From the NCBI GenBank assembly GCA_934772045.1, contig CAKVMH010000005.1:1-47199 (forward strand): DNA of 47,199 nucleotides, written 5' to 3'. Below the pieces are notes generated by a model. The model had not been told where the DNA came from. It did no database searches and worked only from the letters and a program-made list of their open reading frames with translations. The stretch comes from an uncultured Clostridia bacterium. Lineage in GTDB: Bacteria > Bacillota > Clostridia > Christensenellales > UBA1242. Both the position numbers and the translations under genes were made by a program. Shown piece after piece: positions 1 through 10,173 of the stretch; the stretch's first letter is position 1, and the number at the start of each line of letters is the position of its first letter.

Positions 1-2640
<2,640 letters not shown>

Positions 2641-2767
2641 TCTTTTTGTTCCTTTGATTAATGTTCTTTGGCAAAATTACAAATTTGAAATTGAAATAAA
2701 TTACATTGATGCAATTACTTCTCGTATTTGTATTTTTCAAAAATATGCAGTTGTCATTGTTCTCATA

Positions 2768-2801
2768 CTATAACATTGAGTGCGAAAGCACTATATTATA
2801 G
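2768..2801 (-). other. Hairpin in the 23S precursor leader
   Basis: Inverted repeat: CTATAA and AGTGC on one side, GCACT and TTATAG on the other, closing a GAAA tetraloop on the + strand (TTTC on the transcript strand), with a small internal loop. It lies between the predicted transcription start (about 2843) and the mature 23S 5' end (about 2640), so it could be a folding or processing element of the precursor. Processing is inference; the complementarity is visible. Confidence 0.5.
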
Positions 2802-2849
2802 GCCTCAATTGCAAGTTGCCTTATGGCTCCTTACATTTGATGCGTTTGT

Positions 2850-2878
2850 ATACTAACACACTTAAAACCTTTTGTCAA
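2850..2878 (-). promoter_or_regulatory. Promoter of the 23S rRNA gene
   Basis: On the minus strand: -35 TTGACA (2873-2878), 17-nt spacer, extended -10 TGtTAGTAT (hexamer 2850-2855). A start near 2843 gives a precursor leader of about 200 nt before the mature 23S end. A near-consensus promoter here supports the 23S gene being transcribed alone rather than as part of a 16S-23S operon. Confidence 0.75.
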
Positions 2879-3341
2879 CAGTTTTTTTAAATTTTTTTAA
2901 GAAATTTTACAATTTTTTTAAAAATTAATTTTAAACTCGACAAAATTCGTAATAATAATGTCAGCAAGCCCAGATTTATGTAAATTTAAGTAAATTTATA
3001 TAACTGAGTCGATAGGCATAATACCACAACAAAAATCAAAATGCAAGCGTTTTTGATAAACTTTTCATAAAATTTTTGAAATTTTTTTAAAATCAAATTT
3101 CCTGCCCTATTTGAGCCGATTTTCCATTGCCTATGCACACCCGCGTATCGCGCACATACACACATAGACGCCCGCACACACAGTTGCGCGCGTACATACT
3201 CGCACGCACTTATGCGCTTATATAATGTTGGATATGAATTTATCTAAAAGGTAAATTAAATTTGTGCAACTACTATTTATATGCTAACAGCAAAATCATT
3301 AACGCGAGATTGCTTATTGACTAGTAAAAGCACAAAACAAG
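2879..3341. other. Intergenic region with an alternating purine-pyrimidine tract
   Basis: No convincing gene. 2880-3127 is AT-rich filler. From about 3128 to 3222 the composition changes abruptly to short runs of alternating pyrimidine-purine steps (CACACA, GCGCGCG, CGCACGCAC, GTACATAC), much richer in C and G than the surroundings. A 63-codon minus-strand frame at 2986-3177 has no Shine-Dalgarno site and is composed of this tract, so I do not call it. Confidence 0.6.
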
Positions 3342-3370
3342 TTGGAATTTGCTTCACTTTATGCTAGAAT
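3342..3370 (+). promoter_or_regulatory. Promoter of the AlkD-like gene, leaderless geometry
   Basis: -35 TTGGAA (3342-3347), 17-nt spacer, extended -10 TGcTAGAAT (hexamer 3365-3370), then only six bases before the ATG at 3377. The predicted start of transcription is the start codon itself. No Shine-Dalgarno sequence is present. Confidence 0.7.
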
Positions 3371-3376
3371 GAACAC

Positions 3377-4120
3377 ATGAACAACTTTGAAATTTTAAAT
3401 TCAATAGACTGGAACGATAAAAAATCGTACGATTTTTATTTAAACCTAATAAAAACCAACAGTAAAACCGAAACAGTTGCCTACCATGAGCGCCATGTCA
3501 AGATTTTAAACACAAAACAAAAAGTTTATGCCCTTTCAATGGCTTACATTCGTGGTATTGCAAAAGCAATTTCAAAAGGTGACTATGAAAGCTTTTTGAA
3601 AAACGCCAAAGATGGTTCGTATGAAGAAGTTACCATTCAAGGTCTGGTTATTGCGCAAATAAAAGATTTAAGCCAACAAACACGCCTTTTAAATGAATGG
3701 GTTAAAAAAATTGATAATTGGTCGAGTTGCGACACAGTTGTTTCAACAATGAAAGGCTTAAAACGAAGCAAAAATAAAGATGATTATTTTGAGCATTACA
3801 AAAATATGTGTTTTGACGCTCATGAATTTGTGGCACGCTTTGGCATTGTTTGCCTAATGGTTAATTACCTTGAAGAACCTTACATCGACCGAATATTGAC
3901 AATGTGCAAAGATGTTAAACATGACGGATATTATGTGAAAATGGCAGTTGCATGGCTTGTTAGTTTTGCATTTATGAAATTTAAAGACAAAACCTATGCC
4001 TTACTGCAACAAAATTGTTTAGACAAATTCACACAAAATAAAGCGATAAGCAAATGCCGTGATAGTTTTCAAGTTTCCGCCACCGACAAAGAAAATTTAA
4101 TACAATATAGGGTAAAATAA
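3377..4120 (+). CDS. AlkD-like DNA alkylation repair protein (HEAT-like repeats)
   Basis: The 247-residue protein resembles the AlkD family of DNA glycosylases, built from HEAT-like helical repeats, which remove N3- and N7-alkylpurines without base flipping. Family features visible: RGIAKAISKGDYESF near 59-73, SYEEVTIQG near 81-89, KIDNWSSCD at 111-119 and MAVAWLVS near 189-196. Trp115, Asp119 and Trp193 correspond to the catalytic-site aromatic and acidic residues of AlkD. The length is normal. The gene stands alone, divergent from the 23S unit, and ends at a two-way terminator shared with the floA operon. The start is fixed by the -10 box six bases upstream and by the absence of an alternative ATG. 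Substrate range cannot be told from sequence. Confidence 0.85.
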   Translation: MNNFEILNSIDWNDKKSYDFYLNLIKTNSKTETVAYHERHVKILNTKQKVYALSMAYIRGIAKAISKGDYESFLKNAKDGSYEEVTIQGLVIAQIKDLSQQTRLLNEWVKKIDNWSSCDTVVSTMKGLKRSKNKDDYFEHYKNMCFDAHEFVARFGIVCLMVNYLEEPYIDRILTMCKDVKHDGYYVKMAVAWLVSFAFMKFKDKTYALLQQNCLDKFTQNKAISKCRDSFQVSATDKENLIQYRVK

Positions 4121-4179
4121 AAAGGGTAAATAAATTTACATATAAAGTTCCAGTTTAGGTAAAACTAGCATTAACACAA

Positions 4180-4246
4180 AAAAAATACACTGATATTTAA
4201 GTAAGCCAAATTAATGGCGCTTACCTAACGTTCAGTGTATTTTTTG
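4180..4246. terminator. Two-way intrinsic terminator between alkD-like gene and floA operon
   Basis: Outer stem AAAAAATACACTGA (4180-4193) pairs with TCAGTGTATTTTTT (4232-4245); an inner stem AAGTAAGC/GCGCTTAC continues it. T-tracts on both strands make it usable by both converging transcripts. Confidence 0.8.
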
Positions 4247-4266
4247 TTTTTAATTAAAGTTTTCGC

Positions 4267-4722
4267 TTAAAATTTTGGTTTTAGCAAATCCGCAAAGATA
4301 ATTGCCTGCATTTCAGTGCTTGATGAGCATATTTCGTCAGCCAAACTCTTTTTAGGTTTTGGTGGCGGTGTAACTTTTGGAAGATCAAAGTCAAAATCTT
4401 TAAGGACATTGCTTGTCAATTTTTTAGCGGTGGGTTTTGATGTATTTTTGCTTTTTTCTGTCAAATAGCCTTTAAAATCGTCCGATGTAAAAGCGGTGCC
4501 TTCAAAAAGCGGTTGTTTTTCTTTTTGCTTTTCAACTTGTTTAGGCTGTTCTTGTGGTGGAGTTGCAGGTTTTTCTGCTTCCTTGTTTGATTCCGCCTTT
4601 GTTTCACTTTCTTTTGTGGTTGTTTTAGGTTTACTTTTTTTGTTTTTAATTAAAGCATAACAAATGGTGCTTACAACAATCAAAACCGCCAAAACAACAA
4701 ATATAATTTCAATTGTATTCAT
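4267..4722 (-). CDS. Membrane-anchored Lys/Pro-rich protein, third gene of nfeD-floA operon
   Basis: This 151-residue protein is not recognised. Residues 5-25 form one hydrophobic helix (IIFVVLAVLIVVSTICYALI), followed by a charged, low-complexity segment rich in Lys, Glu, Pro and Thr (about 27-75) and a short more ordered C-terminus ending ADEICSSSTEMQAIIFADLLKPKF-like sequence. It begins 7 bases after the floA stop, preceded by AGGT, so it should be co-transcribed with floA. In other Bacillota a small gene of uncertain function also often follows floA, but I cannot show homology to it. A membrane-tethered linker or adaptor working with flotillin is an inference from position only. Confidence 0.7.
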   Translation of the reverse strand: MNTIEIIFVVLAVLIVVSTICYALIKNKKSKPKTTTKESETKAESNKEAEKPATPPQEQPKQVEKQKEKQPLFEGTAFTSDDFKGYLTEKSKNTSKPTAKKLTSNVLKDFDFDLPKVTPPPKPKKSLADEICSSSTEMQAIIFADLLKPKF

Positions 4723-4729
4723 ATTTTAC

Positions 4730-5776
4730 CTAGTCTGTAAATGGATTACCTGGCCTACCCATAGGTGCGCCTGGTTTTTCCTTTTCTTTATCCGCTTTTC
4801 CGCTGATAGACTTGCGCATATCGGTGTCGGCTTCCAAATTTTGCAATTTGTAGTAGTCAACCACGCCAACTTTACCAGATTTAAGTGCTGTTGCCATTGC
4901 TTTATGCACTTCGCTTTCGGCTGCCAAAACGACCGCCTTCATTTCTTGTGTTTTAGCCTTCATTTCTTGTTCATGCGCGATTGCTTGAGCCTTACGTTCT
5001 TCTGCTGCCGCTTGGCTAATTTTCTTCTTTGCTTCTGCCTCTTCAATTTTCAATTTTGCGCCGATGTTTGAACCAATATCCACATCGCAAATGTCAATTG
5101 ACAAAATTTCATAAGCAGTTTGCCTGTCCAAATTGTCCGCCAAAATTGCCTTTGAAATGATAGAAGGATTGCTTAAAATTTCACGATGAGTTTGTGCTTT
5201 ACCGATTGTGCTGACAATACCTTCGCCAACACGTGCCAAAATTGTTTCGCTGTCTGCTGTACCGATTTGACGGTCAAGGCGAGCACGAACTGTAACTTGT
5301 GCCATTGCTTTCACTTGAATGCCGTCTTTTGCCATTGCTTCAATCCAAGGTGTCCTGATAACCTTAGGTGTTACGCTTGTCTTAACAGCTTCAACAACAT
5401 CACGGCCAGCCAAGTCAATTGCCTTTGCTTGGTCTAGTGTCAAGTCAATTTTAGCGCTGTGTGCTGCAATTAAAGCATTGACAACATTTTCGATATGCCC
5501 ACCAGCCATAAGGTGAGTTTCAAGTTCCACAATACTAATGTTTAAACCAGCTTTTTGTGAGATAATGTAAATATCAACAATTTTTTTGTAATCAACTTTC
5601 CTTAATTTCATGCCGATAAGGCGTGACATGCTAACATGCGCACCACTTGCCAACGCCCTGAACCAAATACGCACAGGAACAAGCACAAAAATTCCAACAA
5701 TAATTGCAGTAAAAACAATTAAAACCACCAACCAAATTGCCCAAGCAGGCATTGCTAATAACATTGAATTAGTCAT
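4730..5776 (-). CDS. floA: Flotillin-like protein FloA
   Basis: 348 residues, close to the usual ~330. An N-terminal hydrophobic hairpin (about 13-35, ending in GIFVLVPVRIWFRALASGAHVS) inserts into the membrane. The SPFH core follows, with RLIGMKLRKVD, TLDQAKAIDLAGRDVVEAVKTSVTP and KAMAQVTVRARLDRQIGTADSETILARVGEGIVSTIG, all typical of FloA. A long Ala/Glu/Lys coiled coil (about 245-300) and a Gly/Pro tail end the protein. FloA oligomerises into functional membrane microdomains and affects membrane fluidity, secretion and signalling; in Bacillus it is encoded with NfeD, as here (8-base gap). A strong AGGAGG precedes the ATG. Confidence 0.96.
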   Translation of the reverse strand: MTNSMLLAMPAWAIWLVVLIVFTAIIVGIFVLVPVRIWFRALASGAHVSMSRLIGMKLRKVDYKKIVDIYIISQKAGLNISIVELETHLMAGGHIENVVNALIAAHSAKIDLTLDQAKAIDLAGRDVVEAVKTSVTPKVIRTPWIEAMAKDGIQVKAMAQVTVRARLDRQIGTADSETILARVGEGIVSTIGKAQTHREILSNPSIISKAILADNLDRQTAYEILSIDICDVDIGSNIGAKLKIEEAEAKKKISQAAAEERKAQAIAHEQEMKAKTQEMKAVVLAAESEVHKAMATALKSGKVGVVDYYKLQNLEADTDMRKSISGKADKEKEKPGAPMGRPGNPFTD

Positions 5777-5784
5777 ATTTCCTC

Positions 5785-6300
5785 CTATTCAAACCACTTG
5801 CGAACAAGCAAAGTGTTATCTTTAACACCGACAACTTTAACATGTGAATTATCTTCAATATAGGATTTAATTGACAAAACTTCATAAACTCTGCCATTAA
5901 TCCTTGCCCTACCACCAAGGTTCAACACGCCAACTGCACGGCCAGACTTGCCAATAAGTTTTTTAAGTTCTTTTGTTTCTCTAGATGAGCGTGAGTCGAA
6001 AGTGGTTGAATTTTCAAACAAACCAGTCCTACCTAATATGCCATGTTGTGCGCTGAAAACCATAACCATTGCACACAAAACAAAGAAGCCAAGCACCATT
6101 AAGATAAGCACAACCGATTGTACCATCGTTAAGCCTTCAACAATCCTTACCACAATGCCAGCAACTAAACTTATGCCACCTGTTATGCCAAAAAAGCCAA
6201 ACCCGGGCAACAATACTTCAACAAAAATGAAAACTAACCCAACACACAAAAGAGAGGCTGAAATCCAACTCATTTGCGTAAAAATTGAAACAAATTCCAT
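5785..6300 (-). CDS. NfeD family membrane protein
   Basis: 171 residues from the chosen start. Four hydrophobic segments at the N-terminus (FVEVLLPGFGFFGITGGISLVAGIV is the family hallmark near 25-50) are followed by a cytosolic linker and a C-terminal OB-fold NfeD domain (GKSGRAVGVLNLGGRARINGRVYEVLS). NfeD proteins partner with SPFH proteins; floA follows immediately. The upstream ATG at 6375 is rejected because it lies inside the -35 box of the operon promoter (6370-6375). The ATG at 6300 has AAGGTGG at proper spacing. This is the first gene of a three-gene operon. Confidence 0.93.
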   Translation of the reverse strand: MEFVSIFTQMSWISASLLCVGLVFIFVEVLLPGFGFFGITGGISLVAGIVVRIVEGLTMVQSVVLILMVLGFFVLCAMVMVFSAQHGILGRTGLFENSTTFDSRSSRETKELKKLIGKSGRAVGVLNLGGRARINGRVYEVLSIKSYIEDNSHVKVVGVKDNTLLVRKWFE

Positions 6301-6346
6301 ATTTCCACCTTTTACTAGGCTTCCACCCAGTTCATTTTCTAGCGTG

Positions 6347-6375
6347 ATTATATAACGAAAACTTCCTGCCGTCAA
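6347..6375 (-). promoter_or_regulatory. Promoter of the nfeD-floA operon
   Basis: Minus strand: TTGACG (6370-6375), 17-nt spacer, TATAAT (6347-6352). Predicted start near 6340 gives a leader of about 40 nt with a Shine-Dalgarno site. The -35 box is in the edge of a spacer element duplicated at 7621-7712. Confidence 0.8.
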
Positions 6376-6462
6376 TACCCTTTTTAAAATTTTGCCTCAG
6401 CCTCGGCTTTTGTGCCTAGTGTTTTTTAATACAAAAAAGACGAACAAATGTACTTGCTCGCC
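6371..6462. repeat. Duplicated spacer element, copy B
   Basis: About 92 bp nearly matching 7621-7712 in the same orientation: both begin GTCAATACCCTTTTT, contain TTGTGC-TAGTGTTTTT and end in GACGAACAA plus a hairpin. Each copy combines the terminator of the upstream minus-strand gene with the -35 region of the downstream one. Confidence 0.8.
6432..6462 (-). terminator. Terminator of the solenoid repeat gene
   Basis: On the minus strand GGCGAGCAA pairs with TTGTTCGTC (two G-U pairs), followed by a run of six or more T. On the + strand the same stem has mismatches, which supports minus-strand use. Confidence 0.7.
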
Positions 6463-6478
6463 TTTCTTACATTGGTTA

Positions 6479-7570
6479 CTAGATGTCGCCAGTTACGCCA
6501 CCATCATCAACTTGTTTATTCATTATTTCAGCAATCGCATCTCTCAAATTGGTTACACCTTTATCATAAGCAATCATTTTCGCGAAGCAATCACTACAAG
6601 CATATTCTGCACCACCCGCTTTAATTATTGCATCAGCAAGTTTATGAATGTTTGCACCACTTAATAAAGCAAACACTGCAAATTTAGACATGACTTTATA
6701 ATCCCCAGTTTCAATAATTGCATCTTCAAGCTTTTTAATGTTTGCACCTTTAACATATATTGCAAAATTATGAATCCACTTCTCATCACCTATTTTTATT
6801 AATTCATCTTGCAATTTCTCAATATCTGCATCGCTTACACAGCGCGCAAAACTAACAATATTTCCCGCCTCGCCTGTTTTAATTATTGCGTCTTCAAGTT
6901 TTTTAATGTTTGCTCCTTTTACATACATAGCAAACTCAATTATAGGTAGCACTTCACCCTTTTTTATTATAACATCTTCTAATTTTTCAATATCCGCACC
7001 TTTAACATTGCAAGCAAATGTGATAATGCGAGATGTATCGCCAATCTCAATTATTGTGTCTTCAAGTTTTTCAACATTTGCACCTTCTACATCGCATGCA
7101 AAATAATAAATCAAATCCGCATTACCATTTTTAATTACCACATCTTCAAGTTTACCAATATCGGCGCCCTTCACTTCAAGCGCAAAATCATAAATACTTC
7201 TCCCGTCGCCTATTTTGATCACTTCATCTTGCAATCTCACTATATCTGCGCCCTGTACTTTATAAGCAAATTCACCAATCCACCATGCTTCGCCAGTTTT
7301 AATCACCGCGTCTTCAAGTTTTTTAGTGTTTGCACCTTTTATTTCGCTTGCAAAATAAACAATATATCTCGCAGTGTCCATGTCATTAGTTTTAATTAAT
7401 GCATCTTCAAGTTTTTCAATGTCTGCACCTTTTACATCTCTTGCAAAATAAAAAATGTTTTCTGCATTGCCTGAAGCAATAACTTCATTTTGTTCCCTTT
7501 CTAATTTTTCTTGTTGTTTCTTTTCTAGCCTTGCTTGTCTGTTAAATAAGTTTATAATTGAGAACCCCAT
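6479..7570 (-). CDS. Tandem 28-residue repeat protein (alpha-solenoid type), function unknown
   Basis: 363 residues. After an N-terminal Lys/Glu/Gln-rich helix (about 10-30), the protein consists of about ten copies of a 28-residue unit close to GADIEKLEDAIIKTGEA followed by xxIxxFAxxVK. Hydrophobic spacing predicts two helices per unit, hence a curved helical solenoid as a binding surface. Some units carry inserts (near 60 and near 310) and the last is degenerate, with two Cys (CSDC). There is no signal peptide or membrane segment and no catalytic motif. I recall similar repeats in uncharacterised proteins of Clostridia and large phages, but assign no family. It has a consensus promoter, AAGGGGG Shine-Dalgarno and its own terminator; the flanking spacers are near-duplicates. 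Confidence 0.8.
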   Translation of the reverse strand: MGFSIINLFNRQARLEKKQQEKLEREQNEVIASGNAENIFYFARDVKGADIEKLEDALIKTNDMDTARYIVYFASEIKGANTKKLEDAVIKTGEAWWIGEFAYKVQGADIVRLQDEVIKIGDGRSIYDFALEVKGADIGKLEDVVIKNGNADLIYYFACDVEGANVEKLEDTIIEIGDTSRIITFACNVKGADIEKLEDVIIKKGEVLPIIEFAMYVKGANIKKLEDAIIKTGEAGNIVSFARCVSDADIEKLQDELIKIGDEKWIHNFAIYVKGANIKKLEDAIIETGDYKVMSKFAVFALLSGANIHKLADAIIKAGGAEYACSDCFAKMIAYDKGVTNLRDAIAEIMNKQVDDGGVTGDI

Positions 7571-7595
7571 AAATCCCCCTTGTTTAATTTACTTA

Positions 7596-7625
7596 ATTAT
7601 ACCCACACGCCTTCCAATTTGTCAA
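7596..7625 (-). promoter_or_regulatory. Promoter of the solenoid repeat gene
   Basis: Minus strand TTGACA (7620-7625), 18-nt spacer, TATAAT (7596-7601). It shares GGTATTGAC with the nfeD promoter and with the promoter at 27424. Confidence 0.75.
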
Positions 7626-7712
7626 TACCCTTTTTAAAAATTTACCTTAACATCGTCCTTTGTGCTTAGTGTTTTTAAATACAAAAAAAAGACGAACAAT
7701 CATTTGTCCGCC
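7621..7712. repeat. Duplicated spacer element, copy A
   Basis: Partner of 6371-6462, same orientation, about 1.25 kb apart with the solenoid gene between them. The pair looks like the footprint of a tandem duplication or insertion of a promoter-gene-terminator cassette. Confidence 0.8.
7682..7712 (-). terminator. Terminator of the zinc-ribbon gene
   Basis: Minus-strand stem GGCGGACAA / TTGTTCGTC (G-U pairs allowed) followed by eight T. Same design as 6432-6462. Confidence 0.7.
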
Positions 7713-7749
7713 CATTTCACATGAACATCTTTTACTTTACAAAAACGTA

Positions 7750-8115
7750 TTACTCGTCTTTTTCATTTTCAACTTCTTTAATCGCCTTTGCATTGAACAA
7801 ACTTAGGATTAAATAGGTTAAGCAAAGCACAATTGAAATTGAAATGATGATTAACTTTATTGTCTTTTCTTTAAACACTAAATAGGTAAGCAAAACGCCA
7901 ACCAGCGCCAACGCCAAACAAACAAAGCCTAAAATTTGCCTTATCATATAATGGCTTTTGTGCTTTTTTGCTTTAATATTTGCCCGTTCCACATCTTCTG
8001 GCATAAGCAATTCTTCCTTTTCAACTGGTGCAGTGTAATCTTTTAAAGGTGTGCCACAATTTGCACAAAATTTCCTATCGTTCCTGTTTTCTTCCCCACA
8101 ATTTTTACAAAACAT
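7750..8115 (-). CDS. Zinc-ribbon membrane protein
   Basis: 121 residues. The N-terminus is a zinc ribbon with two CxxC knuckles, CKNCGEEN at 3-10 and CANCGTPL at 17-24. A charged linker (about 25-55) follows, then two membrane helices (about 58-80 and 88-108) and an acidic tail. This architecture is common in Clostridia; the ribbon probably sits in the cytosol. Function is unknown. Clear AAGGAG Shine-Dalgarno. Confidence 0.8.
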   Translation of the reverse strand: MFCKNCGEENRNDRKFCANCGTPLKDYTAPVEKEELLMPEDVERANIKAKKHKSHYMIRQILGFVCLALALVGVLLTYLVFKEKTIKLIIISISIVLCLTYLILSLFNAKAIKEVENEKDE

Positions 8116-8219
8116 AAATTCTCCTTAGTTTCATATTATACATCGCAATTTGCAATGTTTGCTTTTTAACCACTTATTCTATTAATCACATAATAACACA
8201 AATCAGCAAATATGTAAAT

Positions 8220-9053
8220 TTATTTCCCCTTGTTTGAGCGATAATAATAAAAGAAATATTGTTGTGCGTAGCCTGCCAAATTGCCATACTTTTCAGTAAA
8301 CAAGCGGGTTATTTTTTGCCTGTTTGTTTCATTTGTCTTATAAATGTCGTTGTAAACTTTGTTTATCCAAGTATCCACAGGAAACACATCTTTCGCACCA
8401 AACCCAAACAGCAAAATGCAATTTGCAACCTTTTCGCCAATGCCTTTATATGAAATCAATTTTTGCCTTATCTTAGCCGTTGGCATGTTTTTCATTTCTT
8501 CAACATCTTGCATGGTAAGTTTTTGCACAGTGTCAAACATTTGTTCCGCACGATAACCAAGCCCAGCGGTTACAAAATCTTGCACGGTGGCGGTTTTAAG
8601 TTCATCAAGCGTAGGAAAAGCGTAATATTCACCCATGTTTTTGCCAAAACGTTCGCACAAATATTCAATCGACTTTTGTATGCGCTTTATGTTGTTGTTT
8701 GCGCTTATTATAAAACTAATTATCATTTCATAAGCGTCGTTATTAATTATCCTTATTCCTGGCGCAAATTGAATGGCTGGTTTTAACAATGGGTCTAAAC
8801 TCAATTGTTCTTTTATTTTTGTGTAGTCGGTTGAAAAGTCAAAAAATGTGTAAAAAAAGTCCACATCGTCGGTTTCAATTTCAATTTTGTCCGCATAAAA
8901 TTTTAGTTTTGCCATTTTGTTTTGCGAACAAACTTTTGCTTTGTTCCCCAAAATTGTAAACCTAAAAATTTGCCCACAACTTAAGGTTTGAACCACATCA
9001 AAATCCGAAGGTGAATAGACAATTATTTTGCCTTTTGTCTTTATTATTTCCAT
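8220..9053 (-). CDS. ogg: 8-oxoguanine DNA glycosylase (OGG1-type)
   Basis: 277 residues with the two-part OGG layout: an N-terminal beta domain starting near LSCGQIFRF (24-32), then the HhH-GPD fold. Diagnostic: ISANNNIKRIQ (116-126), LGYRAEQM (165-172), helix-hairpin-helix YKGIGEKVANCILLFGFG (202-219) and FPVDTWI (224-230). Lys208 and Asp227 match the catalytic Lys249 and Asp268 of human OGG1, so it should be a bifunctional glycosylase/AP lyase that excises 8-oxoguanine opposite C. It follows rsmD by one base, with AAAGGAAT before its ATG. Confidence 0.9.
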   Translation of the reverse strand: MEIIKTKGKIIVYSPSDFDVVQTLSCGQIFRFTILGNKAKVCSQNKMAKLKFYADKIEIETDDVDFFYTFFDFSTDYTKIKEQLSLDPLLKPAIQFAPGIRIINNDAYEMIISFIISANNNIKRIQKSIEYLCERFGKNMGEYYAFPTLDELKTATVQDFVTAGLGYRAEQMFDTVQKLTMQDVEEMKNMPTAKIRQKLISYKGIGEKVANCILLFGFGAKDVFPVDTWINKVYNDIYKTNETNRQKITRLFTEKYGNLAGYAQQYFFYYYRSNKGK

Positions 9054-9054
9054 G

Positions 9055-9588
9055 CTATTCCTTTAAACTAAATTTATAAACCGCCACAGTCCCATATGTA
9101 CGCTTATCAATGTCGAATTGCGGATAATCGAATTTAAAACCCAAATCTTTGCTGGTTTCAAACACAATTATGCCATTTTTATTCAGTAAATTATTTTTAA
9201 TAATGTAATCAATCGCATTTGCGCCCAAATCGGTTATGTATGGTGGGTCGATAAGCACAATGTCAAATTTATTGCCTTGCTTTAAAAATGTTAGATAGTC
9301 TGCATTTATTATTTTATAATCGCCTTGCATGTTCTTCAAATTGCTTTCAACAATTTTAATTGCTTTTGGGTTGTTATCCACAAGGTAAACCATTTTTGCC
9401 CCGCGTGAAACACACTCCGCACCCAAAGCACCAGTGCCTGCAAAAAGGTCGCACACAACTGCTTCAGCAATGTCAAATTGAATTAAATTGAACATGCTTT
9501 CTTTAACCCTATCCAACGTTGGTTTGGTTGTGTTTAAATCAAATTCTTGCAACTTTTTGCCACGATATTTGCCTGAAATTATTCTCAT
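9055..9588 (-). CDS. rsmD: 16S rRNA (guanine966-N2)-methyltransferase RsmD
   Basis: 177 residues from MRIISGKYRGKKL, the conserved family start. An in-frame ATG 13 codons upstream adds only a Phe/Tyr-rich run and is rejected. SAM-binding motif DLFAGTGALG (47-56), then the catalytic IDPPY (113-117). RsmD methylates G966 of 16S rRNA in the 30S head. There is no Shine-Dalgarno sequence; TATTCT 11 nt before the ATG could be a -10 box giving a very short leader. Downstream ogg is coupled with a one-base gap. Confidence 0.92.
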   Translation of the reverse strand: MRIISGKYRGKKLQEFDLNTTKPTLDRVKESMFNLIQFDIAEAVVCDLFAGTGALGAECVSRGAKMVYLVDNNPKAIKIVESNLKNMQGDYKIINADYLTFLKQGNKFDIVLIDPPYITDLGANAIDYIIKNNLLNKNGIIVFETSKDLGFKFDYPQFDIDKRTYGTVAVYKFSLKE

Positions 9589-9609
9589 AACATAATAATA
9601 GAATAAAAA

Positions 9610-9639
9610 ATAAAAAAACTCAACCAAAAGATTGAGTTA
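9610..9639 (-). terminator. Terminator of the 62-codon membrane protein gene, overlapping the rsmD promoter zone
   Basis: Minus-strand stem AACTCAA / TTGAGTT with an 8-nt loop, followed by a long T-rich tract. The 3' arm and T-tract would also contain the -35 region (TTGGTT or TTGAGT) of rsmD. Confidence 0.65.
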
Positions 9640-9694
9640 ACTTTAAAAACTTGTTTGCGTTGTAATCTAGCCCAACTAAAAACAAGCCCCAAAA

Positions 9695-9883
9695 CTATTC
9701 GTTTGCTTTTGTTGCGCTAGGTTCACTAGTTTCTTCAACTTCTTCTACTGTGTTTTCATCTTGAAATTGCTTAATAAGTTCAACGTCTTTTTTATCCATT
9801 TTGATAAGAACAACTGCCAAACCAACAATTGCGCCAATAAGCAACACAACAACTAAATACCACCAAGACCAAGTAAAAAACAT
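9695..9883 (-). CDS. Small single-pass membrane protein
   Basis: 62 residues: WSWWYLVVVLLIGAIVGLAVVLI is a Trp-capped membrane helix, followed by DKKDVELIKQFQDEN and an acidic tail. The same order (WWW, helix, D-rDKK, K-FQE) begins the 278-residue protein at 10174-11010, so the two look like paralogues, this one without the Lys-rich tail. AAGGAG Shine-Dalgarno; promoter at 9906-9934. Function unknown. Confidence 0.7.
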   Translation of the reverse strand: MFFTWSWWYLVVVLLIGAIVGLAVVLIKMDKKDVELIKQFQDENTVEEVEETSEPSATKANE

Positions 9884-9905
9884 AAATTACTCCTTATTTG
9901 TTCAT

Positions 9906-9934
9906 ATTTTAACAAAAATTAACGCGATTGTAAA
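9906..9934 (-). promoter_or_regulatory. Promoter of the 62-codon gene
   Basis: Minus strand TTTACA (9929-9934), 17-nt spacer, extended -10 TGtTAAAAT (hexamer 9906-9911). 9940-10135 contains only AT-rich sequence with no gene I can support. Confidence 0.55.
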
Positions 9935-10139
9935 CTAAATTAAATAACTTTTTTAATTGTTGCAATATTTTTTAAAAAGCAATTTTTAGCAAAGTGTTTT
10001 TTAACAATCTCACAATAGGATATTATAAAGGAAAACTGTTTTTTTAAAATTAATTTACTTTAATTAATATAATATTTGTCAACAAAAACAATAAATCAAA
10101 TTACTTTGTATTTGCTTGTGCACACCTGACGATAGTCAC

Positions 10140-10168
10140 AAAAAAAGGAAAGTGTAAAACTTTCCTTA
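10140..10168 (-). terminator. Terminator of the Lys/Ala/Pro-rich gene
   Basis: Minus-strand stem AAGGAAAGT / ACTTTCCTT with a five-base loop, followed by seven T. Confidence 0.85.
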
Positions 10169-10173
10169 ATATG

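Noticed and set aside
2986..3177. 63-codon minus-strand frame
   Set aside because: Composed of the alternating CA/CG tract and AT-rich filler, no start signal, no protein-like composition.
6301..6375. Longer NfeD start
   Set aside because: The extra ATG overlaps the -35 box of the operon promoter; the ATG at 6300 has a proper Shine-Dalgarno.
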